Positions 16,652 through 25,127 of a stretch of 64,000 bases of DNA are shown here, piece by piece. Source of the DNA: Candidatus Flexicrinis proximus (GTDB taxonomy: Bacteria > Chloroflexota > Anaerolineae > Aggregatilineales > Phototrophicaceae); contig JADJQF010000034.1 of assembly GCA_016712885.1 (NCBI GenBank), positions 1 through 64,000 on the forward strand. Direction: 5' to 3'. The translations under genes and the position numbers were made by a program. The notes under the pieces were generated by a model. It ran no database searches. It was not told where the DNA came from and saw only the letters and a program-made list of their open reading frames with translations. Position 1 is the first letter of the stretch. The number at the start of each line of letters is the position of its first letter.

Positions 16652-17598
16652 CTAGGGGGAACTCATAGCCGCTGCGGCCTGGGCCATCTGCGCGTACTTC
16701 GGCACGTTCGGCGCGATCATGGCCGCCTGGCCGTACCAGAACGCCGCCGTCGCCGGATCGCCGATCAGCTCGTAGCTCCTGCCAAGCTCTGCGTACAGTT
16801 CGGCATCGAGTGGGGCGAACGATATCGCATTGGCAAACGACGCGAGACTCAGGAAGCTTTGACCGGTTGCGCGGTAATAATATCCGGCGGCCGCATGAAC
16901 TTGCGGCGACTGCGGCGCGGTCGCCATCGCCTCGTCCAGCCAGCGCTGCCCATCCTTACTCTGCAGCCCGCGCATTAGCGCCACCGAAGCGAGCGCCTCG
17001 CCTCGCGCGAAACCCAGCGTGGCGGCCAGTTCGAAGGCACGTTCCGCGTAGCTGTAAATTTTTGCGTCGGCCATCACCGTGCCGACTTCCAGCGCCAGTC
17101 CGCGCGGCGATTCACGCTCTGCTTCCAGTGTCTCGATCAGGCGGTCGGGGGCTGCATACCGGCTTGTGCCGCCCGCCTCAGCGCCGCTGCGGCTTCTGCC
17201 GGCGCGCTGGGCGCAAGGATCAGCCCGAGGTGCAGGTTAGCCCAGGCATCGTCTGGCCGCGCCTCCAGTAATCGCCGAACCGCCGCAAGCGCTTCCGGCC
17301 AGCGCGCGCGCTGCACATACAGTTCAGCCGCCCGCCGCAGTAACAGTTCGTCTGCCGGCGAGATCAGCAGCGCCGATTCCCAGTGAGCCAGCGCGGCGTC
17401 AAGGTCGCCAAGCTCGATGTACAGAGACCCGGCCTCGCGCCGCAGTTCGGCGTTCCACCCCGATTGCGCCGCCTGCGCGAGCAGCGCATACAGCCTGTCG
17501 GTTGGCCGAAGGCGCTGTGCGAACGCAAAAAACGCCGCCCCAAACAGGACGGCGCTGATAAACACAAGGCGCAGTAGATTAGTGTTCCAGGGCCTCAC
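16652..17598 (-). CDS. TPR-repeat membrane-anchored protein, one frameshift near 17157
   Basis: This is an N-terminally anchored protein (membrane helix LLRLVFISAVLFGAAFFAF) followed by tetratricopeptide repeats. Examples are LYIELGDLDAALAHWESAL, LYVQRARWPEALAAVRRLL, IYSYAERAFELAATLGFA and LYAELGRSYELIGDPATAA. It probably acts as a protein-binding scaffold outside the membrane. The reading frame breaks after AQAG near 17157. The next frame carries on as YAAPDRLIETLEAERESPRG to the stop at 16652. The total is 947 nt, one short of 316 codons, so one deleted base explains it. GTG 17598 overlaps the response-regulator gene by 20 nt; a TTG at 17619 is an alternative. Confidence 0.75.
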
Positions 17599-18214
17599 GG
17601 ACAACGTTTTGCAGTTCAATAGGAGTAGTCGTCTTGACCAGGAAACGGTAAACGTCCTGCAGCTTGCCGACTAGTCGGTTCGCCGGATCGTTGTAGGCCG
17701 TCAGCACGATAATGCGAGGGCGGCTTTCCTCAGGATACTTCTCGAATTCCTGCTTGGCGTGGTCAAGGATATTCCAGCCCGTCATGTCCGGCAGGTTCAG
17801 GTCAAGCAGAATTAAGTCCGGGCGGTTGTTCCGCAGATACTCGGTCGCCATGCGTCCGTCGCGCGCATAATACACGTCGACCTTGATACGGCGCAGCGTT
17901 TCCCGCACGATGGCCGCGAACTCCTCAGAATCCTCAACCAACAAAACTGTTGGCATACCCCGAACCTCCATGTCCACGCGGGCAGCGCGGATTTCAGTTG
18001 TAGATCGCGCGACGTCGTGATGATCCAATTTCTCGCCGCTGGGTTCAAGCTTTACGCGAGGCATCAGACCGGTTGCGCCGGGATCACGCGCCATTTCCGG
18101 AAAGCGGAAGGGTGCGAACGACCCCGTCGAGCGTCTATCCGCAGGTTCTGCGGTTTCGCCCCCGTCTGGACGGCCTTCCTGCGGCACGTCATCTAAATCG
18201 TCGGTATCCCGCAT
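17579..18214 (-). CDS. Single-domain response regulator, with long N-terminal extension
   Basis: The receiver domain starts at MPTVLLVEDSEEFAAIV and has the acidic pair (ED), the phosphate-accepting Asp in LILLDLNLPDMTGW, Thr in IVLTAYND and Lys in FLVKTTTP. There is no output domain, so it works through protein contact, as CheY or Spo0F do. Two starts are possible. ATG 18214 (GGAGG five bases upstream) gives 211 residues with an 86-residue charged, Pro-rich extension. ATG 17956 (GGAGG eight bases upstream) gives a plain 125-residue receiver. It overlaps the TPR gene downstream, which suggests a shared function. No histidine kinase is nearby. Confidence 0.85.
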   Translation of the reverse strand: MRDTDDLDDVPQEGRPDGGETAEPADRRSTGSFAPFRFPEMARDPGATGLMPRVKLEPSGEKLDHHDVARSTTEIRAARVDMEVRGMPTVLLVEDSEEFAAIVRETLRRIKVDVYYARDGRMATEYLRNNRPDLILLDLNLPDMTGWNILDHAKQEFEKYPEESRPRIIVLTAYNDPANRLVGKLQDVYRFLVKTTTPIELQNVVREALEH

Positions 18215-18494
18215 TAATCCTCCGCAGGCACGTCATATCCAACGCGCTTATAAGGGCGGCTTGAAAGAGTATATCTTAAGTTGTCCCACATCGTCAGTTG
18301 ATTTCCCGCCGAACCCGCACCTTTTGCTCACCGCTCCTTCATCTCTGGACAATACCTGCCACAGATGACTAGACTACGCTTAACTCTGGGCGGTTAGGGA
18401 TCCTCGGCCGCCATTATATTTGCTTTTGCCACACTCCCGCGCCTCGGCTTTCGAGCTTTGGCGGTTTCTGGCTGTAACCCTCGAAAGGCACCCC

Positions 18495-21065
18495 ATGCGC
18501 GTTATCCTGCGGCTCGGCGTACGCGATATCTCACGCCGGTTTATTCAGAGCGCGCTGTTTGTGATCGGTGTCGCGCTTGGCGTAGCCATGGTGATCGCCA
18601 TCGATATTGCCAATGGGTCTTCCAGCCGTGCCTTCGAATTGAGTACCGTCAGCGTCACGGGGCAGGCGACGCATCAGATCATCGGTGGACCTACCGGCAT
18701 TCCTTCGAGTGTTTACCGCGCCATCCGTGTTGATCTCGGCCTGCGCGAAAGCGCCCCGGTTGTCAGCGAGTATGTGCGCGCCGATGAGCTATCCCAGCCG
18801 CTTCGCATTCTAGGGGTCGACCCCTTTGCTGAACCGCCGTTCCGCACCTATTTGAGCGAGGTCGAAGTCGATAGCGGCGAAGCCAGCGCCTTCGATGCCG
18901 TGACTGCGTTTATCGCAGAGCCGGGCAGTGTGCTCATCGCCCGTTCTCTGGCGAATCGCCTCGGCGTCCAGGCCGGCGACAAGATCATAATCCGTGCGGG
19001 TGCCAATACATCCGAGGCCCGCATCGTGGGCATTCTCCAGCCCGACGACACGGTTAGTGCGCAGGCGCTTGATGACTTGATCCTGACCGATATCGCCAGC
19101 GCACAGGAGATGTTGGGCGCACCTGGCCGCTTGACTCGCATCGACATGATTCTGCCTGAAGCTCGTGAGGCCGAACTATCTGCATCAATCCGCGCCCTGC
19201 TTCCCGCTGGAACCCAGTTAAATGCAGTGAGCTCCAGCGGCGATACTCTGGGCCAGATGACCGCCGCATTCGAACTCAACCTGCAGGCGCTAAGTCTTCT
19301 CGCACTGGTTGTCGGTGTTTTCCTGATATACAACACGGTCACCTTCAACGTTATTCAGCGCCGCCCGACACTCTGCATTCTTCGCGCGCTTGGAACGACA
19401 CGCCGCCAGATTTTCGCCAGCATTCTCGGTGAATCTCTGACGCTTGGCGCAATCGGTACGCTGATGGGTGTTGGTCTGGGTATTATCTTTGGCAGGCTGG
19501 CAGTCGGCCTGGTCGCCCAGACCATCAGCAGTCTCTATTTCACCGTCAACGTGCAGAGCATCACGGTCGACAGCTTCACGCTGATCAAAGGGGTCGGAGT
19601 AGGTCTGTTCGCCAGCGTTGGCGCGGCCATCATTCCCGCCTACAGCGCCACGCGTACGCCCCCGGCCGGAACTATGCGCCGCTCCGATCAGGAAGACGCC
19701 GCCCGCCGCCTTGTACCGTTGATCACCATTGCCGCGGCGGGCTTTATCATTCTCGGTATTGTCCTGCTTGCGCTGCCCACGCGCAGTTTGTTCATCAGTT
19801 TTGCCGCCCTCTTCTGTATCGTTGTTGGCGGAGCGTTCCTGACGCCGGCCGTTCTGGTCGCCGTGATGCGCCTTGTCGAACCGCTGCTTGGCCGTCTCTT
19901 TGGCATCATTGGAAGGATGGCGCCGCGCGCCGTCGAACGGTCGTTGAGCCGCACAGCCATCGCGGTTGCCGCCCTGACCATTGCCGTCAGCGTCATCGTC
20001 GGGGTCAGCGTCATGATCTCAAGTTTTCGCAGCACGGTTGCCGACTGGCTGGAAACTACACTTGGCGGTGATATCTTCATCTCCTCTCCGCTCCTAACGG
20101 CCAACGCATCGACCGTCGATGTCGATCCCAGTGCAGCGCGAATAGTCGGCGCCACTCCTGGCGTTCGTGATGTCTCCGCCAGCCGGGTCGTCAGCGTCAT
20201 CGCGCCGGATTACCCCGACCTTCCACCTGTAAACCTGCAGGCCGTCGATTACGATATTGCGCCCAACCGTGGCTATGTCTGGAATATCGCGCAGGGTGGT
20301 GATGTCGACGCCGCGCTGACGAACGGCGCGGTCATGGTCAGCGAACCGTTCGCGTTCCGGCGCGAAATCTCGTCCGACCGCCGCGAAATCACCCTTCTCA
20401 CCGACAGCGGTCCGCGGACCTTCCCGATCGCGGCAGTGTTCTACGACTACTCAACTGATCAGGGGCAGATCGTGATGTTCCGGTCAGTTTACGACCAGTT
20501 CTGGAACGACCCGTATATCACCTCGATGGCTGCCTTCATTGACGAGGGGGCAGACCTCACCCTGGTCATCGAGGACGTGCGCGCGGGACTCTCTGGGTTT
20601 GACCTGACCGCTCAGGCAAACCGCGATCTGCGGGCAGGCGTGTTTGAGGTCTTTGATAACACGTTTGCCATCACCATTGCCCTCCGTCTGCTGGCGACGA
20701 TTGTTGCTTTCATCGGCATCTTGTCGGCGCTGCTGGCCCTTCAGCTTGAAAATACCCGGCAGTATGGCGTGATGCGTGCCACCGGCATGACTCGCGGGCA
20801 GGTCTGGCGCTTCACGCTTCTCCAAACCGGATTAATGGGGGGCGTGGCGGGGGCGCTGGCGCTGCCGATCGGCATGGCGCTGGCCCTTGTGCTGCTCTTC
20901 GTCATCAATGTGCGCAGCTTCGGCTGGACCATGCAGTTCTATTTCGCTCCGGAAGAATTCGTTCAGGCCTTTCTGGTCGCTCTGGTTGCTGCGCTTGCAG
21001 CAGGCCTCTATCCCGCTTTCCGTATCACCCGTCTGCTTACGGCCCGCGCACTGAGGAGTGAGTAG
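18495..21065 (+). CDS. FtsX-like ABC transporter permease
   Basis: The 856-residue membrane protein has two MacB/FtsX-type units. Each has a membrane helix, a large extracytoplasmic domain and three closing helices. The first helix is FIQSALFVIGVALGVAMVIAI (about 17-37). FtsX cores stand at LALVVGVFLIYNTVTF (about 275) and LLATIVAFIGILSALLALQL (about 740). MRATGMTRGQVWRFTLLQ is the typical loop before the last helices. It would move lipoprotein or lipid, or drive a mechanotransmission complex, together with an ATPase that is not encoded here. ATG 18495 is preferred over 18420 because the sequence from there is homologous-looking and follows GAAAGG. The frame is intact. Confidence 0.88.
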   Translation: MRVILRLGVRDISRRFIQSALFVIGVALGVAMVIAIDIANGSSSRAFELSTVSVTGQATHQIIGGPTGIPSSVYRAIRVDLGLRESAPVVSEYVRADELSQPLRILGVDPFAEPPFRTYLSEVEVDSGEASAFDAVTAFIAEPGSVLIARSLANRLGVQAGDKIIIRAGANTSEARIVGILQPDDTVSAQALDDLILTDIASAQEMLGAPGRLTRIDMILPEAREAELSASIRALLPAGTQLNAVSSSGDTLGQMTAAFELNLQALSLLALVVGVFLIYNTVTFNVIQRRPTLCILRALGTTRRQIFASILGESLTLGAIGTLMGVGLGIIFGRLAVGLVAQTISSLYFTVNVQSITVDSFTLIKGVGVGLFASVGAAIIPAYSATRTPPAGTMRRSDQEDAARRLVPLITIAAAGFIILGIVLLALPTRSLFISFAALFCIVVGGAFLTPAVLVAVMRLVEPLLGRLFGIIGRMAPRAVERSLSRTAIAVAALTIAVSVIVGVSVMISSFRSTVADWLETTLGGDIFISSPLLTANASTVDVDPSAARIVGATPGVRDVSASRVVSVIAPDYPDLPPVNLQAVDYDIAPNRGYVWNIAQGGDVDAALTNGAVMVSEPFAFRREISSDRREITLLTDSGPRTFPIAAVFYDYSTDQGQIVMFRSVYDQFWNDPYITSMAAFIDEGADLTLVIEDVRAGLSGFDLTAQANRDLRAGVFEVFDNTFAITIALRLLATIVAFIGILSALLALQLENTRQYGVMRATGMTRGQVWRFTLLQTGLMGGVAGALALPIGMALALVLLFVINVRSFGWTMQFYFAPEEFVQAFLVALVAALAAGLYPAFRITRLLTARALRSE

Positions 21066-21115
21066 GGTTGTCGGGTATAATATGAGTATCTTGCGGGATT
21101 GATGAACAGGGTCTC

Positions 21116-22126
21116 ATGGCTGGCACTGAAGCGCGCTGGGATGTATACGGGCATGATTGGGCGGTCGATTACTTGCAGGCCGGTATGCGCTTTGGGCGCA
21201 CACGTCAGGCTTACCTCATCACCGGAACTCCGTCGATCGGCAAGACCCGTTTTGCCCATTCGTTCGCTGCCGCCCTGAACTGCACCCATCCCGAACCTGG
21301 GATACGTCCATGCGGTCAGTGTCGCTCCTGCCACCTTATGGAATCGGGGAATCATCCCGATATCCTCTATACCGAGCTTGACCCAACTACCAATAACCTC
21401 AAAATCGAAACACTGCGCGATGTTATGCGCCGGCTGTCGCTGAAACCCTATGACGCGCGCTACCGCATTGCCATCGTCTCCAACTTCGAAAAAGCACGGG
21501 GCCAGGCGCAGGATGCGATCCTCAAGACACTTGAAGAGCCACCCCCGTATGCCATTCTGATTCTGCTGGCGAACAACACGGAAAACACGCTTGCCACCGT
21601 TCAAAGCCGCTGCCAGATGGTCTATCTCCGTCCAGTCGCTGCCGACATGATTCAGGCCACCCTCACCGAGCGCTTTGGCACGATTGACGAGAAAGCCGCT
21701 CTCCTCGCGCGGCTGAGCGGCGGACGCATCGGCTGGGCAATCAGCGCCGCACATGACGATGCGGTCCTGCAGCAGCGCACGGATGCGGTCGCCCTGCTTG
21801 AGCAAACCCTGACTCAGACGCGCCGCGAGCGTTTTGCGACCGCCGACCTGTTGGCCAAGGATAAGGACAAATCTCCGCTGCTTGCCCTGCTCGACCTCTG
21901 GCAGACCTATTGGCGCGACTTGCTGCTGATGTCTCTTGGCAATCTCGTCAAACCCGTCAACATCGACCGTCTTGATGCTCTGGAGCGCTTTGCTCGCGTC
22001 CTTGATCCCGATGCGATCGAGAAAGCGCTCAAGGCGACCCGCCGGGCACAGGGCCTGATCGAAAACACCAATACTGCGGTCCGGCTCCTGCTCGAAGTTC
22101 TGTTCCTGGACTACCCATCAGCCTGA
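21116..22126 (+). CDS. holB: DNA polymerase III delta' subunit
   Basis: The 336-residue AAA+ clamp-loader subunit contains a P-loop-like site ITGTPSIGKTRFAHSFA (about 36-52), the zinc-binding cluster CGQCRSCHLMESGNHPDI, and ILKTLEEPPPYAILILL, the Walker B/SRC neighbourhood with VQSRCQMVYLRP. A helical collar domain follows. It loads the sliding clamp during replication as part of the delta-delta'-gamma/tau complex in the cytoplasm. A TATAAT box at 21076-21081 lies 35 nt upstream. The stop overlaps the start of the VanZ-like gene (TGATG), so the two are translationally coupled. Confidence 0.92.
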   Translation: MAGTEARWDVYGHDWAVDYLQAGMRFGRTRQAYLITGTPSIGKTRFAHSFAAALNCTHPEPGIRPCGQCRSCHLMESGNHPDILYTELDPTTNNLKIETLRDVMRRLSLKPYDARYRIAIVSNFEKARGQAQDAILKTLEEPPPYAILILLANNTENTLATVQSRCQMVYLRPVAADMIQATLTERFGTIDEKAALLARLSGGRIGWAISAAHDDAVLQQRTDAVALLEQTLTQTRRERFATADLLAKDKDKSPLLALLDLWQTYWRDLLLMSLGNLVKPVNIDRLDALERFARVLDPDAIEKALKATRRAQGLIENTNTAVRLLLEVLFLDYPSA

Positions 22127-22737
22127 TGTTTGAGGCTGTTATCCCGAATGCCAGCCGCGCGGCATGGAGCGTCGCTGCCTTGGTCCTGATCGTCTATGGC
22201 ATCACGTGTCTGGTCCACCTCAGCGCGGGCGGCCGGAACCATCTGCTGCGCTCGCTTCTGATGTACGCTTTCTGGCTGTTCGGACTGATTATTGCCGTCC
22301 TCATCGTCCTGCCGCTTCCAGAGATTTCGCCGGACTTTTGCGCCATCTATCGGCGCGCCAGCACGCCGCAGACCGTGCCGTTCAGGTTTGTCCGGGACAT
22401 AGCTCGTGCCAGCGGTATACACTACCAGATCAGCCTCCGGGCCATTGTCGGGAATTTCTCGTTTCTTCAGGCATTCACCAACGTTGGGGCGTTTATTCCC
22501 CTGGGAATCTATCTCCGCGGCTTTAGCCGGCGCAGCCTCCTTACCGCCACCCTTGCAGGGTTTGCCCTCTCCCTCTCGTTTGAGGTGGTTCAGGGGACCG
22601 GGATCTTCGGGCTTTACCCGTGTCCCTATCGTCAGTTCGATGTGGACGATCTGATCCTCAATACCTCCGGCACGCTGATCGGTTACGTGGCGATGGCAGT
22701 TGTCGGGGTTTTCGGGGGCCGCCCGACACGCCCTTAA
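22126..22737 (+). CDS. VanZ-like membrane protein
   Basis: The 203-residue protein has about five membrane helices: 17-32, 42-62, 112-128, 134-153 and the C-terminal 180-197. The polar signature of VanZ-like proteins is E-V-V-Q (in LSFEVVQGTG), the R-Q-F-D-V-D-D box and NTSGTLIGY. Vancomycin-related VanZ lowers teicoplanin binding, but most relatives, including this one, have no proven role. It is coupled to holB by a TGATG overlap, which is more likely convenience of arrangement than shared function. efp follows 60 nt downstream. Confidence 0.85.
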   Translation: MFEAVIPNASRAAWSVAALVLIVYGITCLVHLSAGGRNHLLRSLLMYAFWLFGLIIAVLIVLPLPEISPDFCAIYRRASTPQTVPFRFVRDIARASGIHYQISLRAIVGNFSFLQAFTNVGAFIPLGIYLRGFSRRSLLTATLAGFALSLSFEVVQGTGIFGLYPCPYRQFDVDDLILNTSGTLIGYVAMAVVGVFGGRPTRP

Positions 22738-22797
22738 CGGCCTTTATTCCGTCTGATATACTCCCCCAAAATCGCAGCACAATTCGGCCAGAGGGCT

Positions 22798-23355
22798 ATG
22801 ATCGACGTAAATCAACTCCGCAAAGGCACTACATTTACCGAGGACGGCGACCTGTTCAAGGTAATCGAGTATCAGCATGTGAAACCAGGTCGCGGCTCTG
22901 CGACGATCCGCGTAAAGGTGCGTAACCTTCGCAGCGGCTCCATTTTTGAGAAGACTTATCCTTCCGGCAACGCCATCCAGGATATTCGTCTCGACAACAC
23001 CGAGGTCGAATACCTGTACGATGACGGCGAATTCCTGAACTTCATCGACAACAACACCTACGAACAGCCTCAACTCCGCAAGGACATCTTTGGCGACGAC
23101 TACCACTACCTCAAGGGCGGCATGACCGTCAAGCTCAGCAGCTATGAAAATGAAATCCTCGACTATGAGCTTCCGAGCAGTGTCGATCTCGAAGTGATCG
23201 AGAGCGAAATGGCGGTTGCGGGCGACACCGCCAACAACCCGACCAAGAAAGTGACGGTCGAAGGAGGCCTTGAGGTTAAGGTTCCCATGTTCGTCAACGT
23301 CGGCGATACGATCCGCATCAAGACTGAGGATGGCAGTTACATGACTCGCGTCTGA
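22798..23355 (+). CDS. efp: Translation elongation factor P
   Basis: This is a 185-residue three-domain EF-P: a KOW-like N-terminal barrel, a central OB domain and a C-terminal OB domain ending in IRIKTEDGSYMTRV. It binds between the P and E sites and frees ribosomes stalled at polyproline. The tip of the domain I loop is KPGRGSA with Arg at position 32, not the lysine that EpmA modifies. The ribosome-binding site is AGAGGG. An intrinsic terminator follows at 23401, so it forms its own unit. Several Pro-rich proteins here (the FHA protein tail, the kinase-like protein linker) could depend on it. Confidence 0.96.
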   Translation: MIDVNQLRKGTTFTEDGDLFKVIEYQHVKPGRGSATIRVKVRNLRSGSIFEKTYPSGNAIQDIRLDNTEVEYLYDDGEFLNFIDNNTYEQPQLRKDIFGDDYHYLKGGMTVKLSSYENEILDYELPSSVDLEVIESEMAVAGDTANNPTKKVTVEGGLEVKVPMFVNVGDTIRIKTEDGSYMTRV

Positions 23356-23400
23356 GCGAGTCAAACCGCCGCGTCAGACCCCGAACATAGCGCTTCGGCG

Positions 23401-23427
23401 GCCCCTGTCCATGCGGCAGGGGCTTTT
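23401..23427 (+). terminator. Intrinsic terminator of efp
   Basis: GCCCCTG (23401-23407) pairs with CAGGGGC (23417-23423) around a 9-nt loop and is followed by TTTT. It lies 46 nt after the efp stop. Confidence 0.85.
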
Positions 23428-23448
23428 CGTTTACCTGAAGGAGGCATT

Positions 23449-24768
23449 GTGAGCGAGCAAGATACACCCATTTACGCCCAAGATGCGCAGTATCGCATCC
23501 CCGTGAACACCTACCCGTCCACTCAAACTCAGATTCCTCCCTCGCGCATGTTTGAGATCAAGAACGCGTTGGACAAGTATCTAGCAAAGGCTGGCGCGGG
23601 TGCGCCGGTATATGACGCGTCGCAGGGCGACGGCGGCGCAAGCCTTCCTGGTGTGCCTGCCGAAATCCTGATGCGCGCGGCAGAGCTACAGGTGAAGCAC
23701 GGTACGGGCTACGATCAGCCCTTCGGCACCAAGCAGTTCCGCGACGTCACAGCCAACAAGTACTGGAAACTTCGTCCGGAGAGCGGCTGGGCGCCGGAAA
23801 ATATCGCCTTTGTTCAGGGTGGTCGTGATGGCCTGAATAAGGCCTATCAGGCGATGGTGTCCCTCGGCCATGGCCGCGTCGGTGACCTGTTGATGGTTTC
23901 GGCCGTCCCCTGGATTTCCTATTCGTGGGGGCCGTATAGTCTCGGCCTGAATGTCCTGTATGCGCCGGGCAATGAAAACGACGCGTGGAAATATACCGTT
24001 GACGGCATCCAGGAATCGGTCAGGTTCGCCGCGAAGGAAGGCCGCAAAATCGCCGGTATCGTCATCACATCCCCCGACAATCCCACCGGCCGCACGACTC
24101 CCGTCGAGGAACAAATCGAACTGGCACACGCCGCGCTCGACGCCGGCGTGGCGTATGTACTCTTTGACTGGATCTACCATTGGGTTACCGACGGCGGCCC
24201 CAACGACATCAACACCGTCTTGCAGGCCTTCGACAAGGATAAGCGCGAGCGCCTGATGTTCCTCGATGGCCTGACCAAGAGCCTCGGCGCGTCCAACATC
24301 CGCAGCGCCCAGCTTCTGGCCGGCTCGAAAGTCATCAAGCACATCGTCAGCACAGCATCTCATGGCGTCGTCCCGAGCTATTACGCGCAGGCCGTTGCCA
24401 TCGCAGCCTACGAGAACGACTTCGGCGTCGCTGCCGCCAGTATCCTTGAACCGACCAGGCAGAGCCGCCACATTCTCCGTGCCGCACTTGAGCAGGCCGG
24501 CGTTCGCTTTGTGGTGGGCGACGGCTACTATGCCTTCATCGACCTGACGAAGTACATTGAAGGCGGCAAGAAGCCGGACGGTACCGGGTTCACCGACAGC
24601 GCCGACCTGGGTGCTTATCTAGGCGAGAACTTCGGCGTAACGGTCGTTCCCGGCATCTACTTCAGCGAAGCCGGCAAGAACTGGGCGCGCTTCAGCTACG
24701 CGCTCCCGCCAGAAAAGACCGCGAAGGCCATCGCGCGCTTCTTTGAAGGCCTCAACTCCACACTGTAA
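23449..24768 (+). CDS. Class I/II aminotransferase (PLP)
   Basis: The 439-residue fold-type I enzyme shows FVQGGRDGLNKAYQAM (phosphate cup), ITSPDNPTGR (Asn that contacts PLP), YVLFDWIYHWV (Asp to pyridine nitrogen, Tyr) and DGLTKSLGASNIRSAQ with the Schiff-base lysine. ARFSYALPPE near the end holds the Arg that binds the substrate carboxylate. Substrate choice within the aspartate/aromatic/LL-DAP-like group cannot be read from sequence. The start is GTG 23449 with GGAGG six bases upstream. It is flanked by terminators on both sides and so is monocistronic. Confidence 0.88.
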   Translation: MSEQDTPIYAQDAQYRIPVNTYPSTQTQIPPSRMFEIKNALDKYLAKAGAGAPVYDASQGDGGASLPGVPAEILMRAAELQVKHGTGYDQPFGTKQFRDVTANKYWKLRPESGWAPENIAFVQGGRDGLNKAYQAMVSLGHGRVGDLLMVSAVPWISYSWGPYSLGLNVLYAPGNENDAWKYTVDGIQESVRFAAKEGRKIAGIVITSPDNPTGRTTPVEEQIELAHAALDAGVAYVLFDWIYHWVTDGGPNDINTVLQAFDKDKRERLMFLDGLTKSLGASNIRSAQLLAGSKVIKHIVSTASHGVVPSYYAQAVAIAAYENDFGVAAASILEPTRQSRHILRAALEQAGVRFVVGDGYYAFIDLTKYIEGGKKPDGTGFTDSADLGAYLGENFGVTVVPGIYFSEAGKNWARFSYALPPEKTAKAIARFFEGLNSTL

Positions 24769-24778
24769 AACCATTCGG

Positions 24779-24807
24779 ACGGGCGGCTTAGGCCGCCCGT
24801 TTTGTTT
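24779..24807 (+). terminator. Intrinsic terminator of the aminotransferase gene
   Basis: ACGGGCGGC (24779-24787) pairs with GCCGCCCGT (24792-24800) around TTAG, followed by a T-rich tail (TTTGTTT). It lies 10 nt after the stop. Confidence 0.9.
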
Positions 24808-24851
24808 CGCGGTATAGTATGATTCCGCATCAAATTCGGTAGGAGGCAGCG

Positions 24852-25124
24852 ATGGAACAACGATCTGGGTTGACCCGGTGGGAATACATCATCATGGAGG
24901 CCACGATCAATTACGGTGGCTCAAAATTTGCGTTCAATGGTGAACTGAATAATCAGTTTAAGAACATGGAACTGCACGTCGTCCTTAATCAGATGGGGAC
25001 GGTGGGCTGGGATCTCATTAACGTACAGACAGTCAATGCCAATACCACGATCTATACCTTTAAGCGGCCATTGCGGGCCGCACCGCAGAGTCTCCAGCAG
25101 GCCGCGGACAAATCGGGAGCTTAG
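24852..25124 (+). CDS. DUF4177-like small protein
   Basis: The 90-residue protein has the WEYIIMEATI strand, a helix ending in LNQMGTVGWDLINVQTV and a final TIYTFKRPL strand, the pattern of DUF4177 (LN-x-x-G-x-x-GW-(D/E)-L). Function in this family is unknown. It is preceded by TAGGAGGC at a good distance and by a TATAGT box at 24813-24818. The gamma-glutamyltransferase gene starts 3 nt after its stop, so both are probably on one transcript. Confidence 0.8.
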   Translation: MEQRSGLTRWEYIIMEATINYGGSKFAFNGELNNQFKNMELHVVLNQMGTVGWDLINVQTVNANTTIYTFKRPLRAAPQSLQQAADKSGA

Positions 25125-25127
25125 TTC

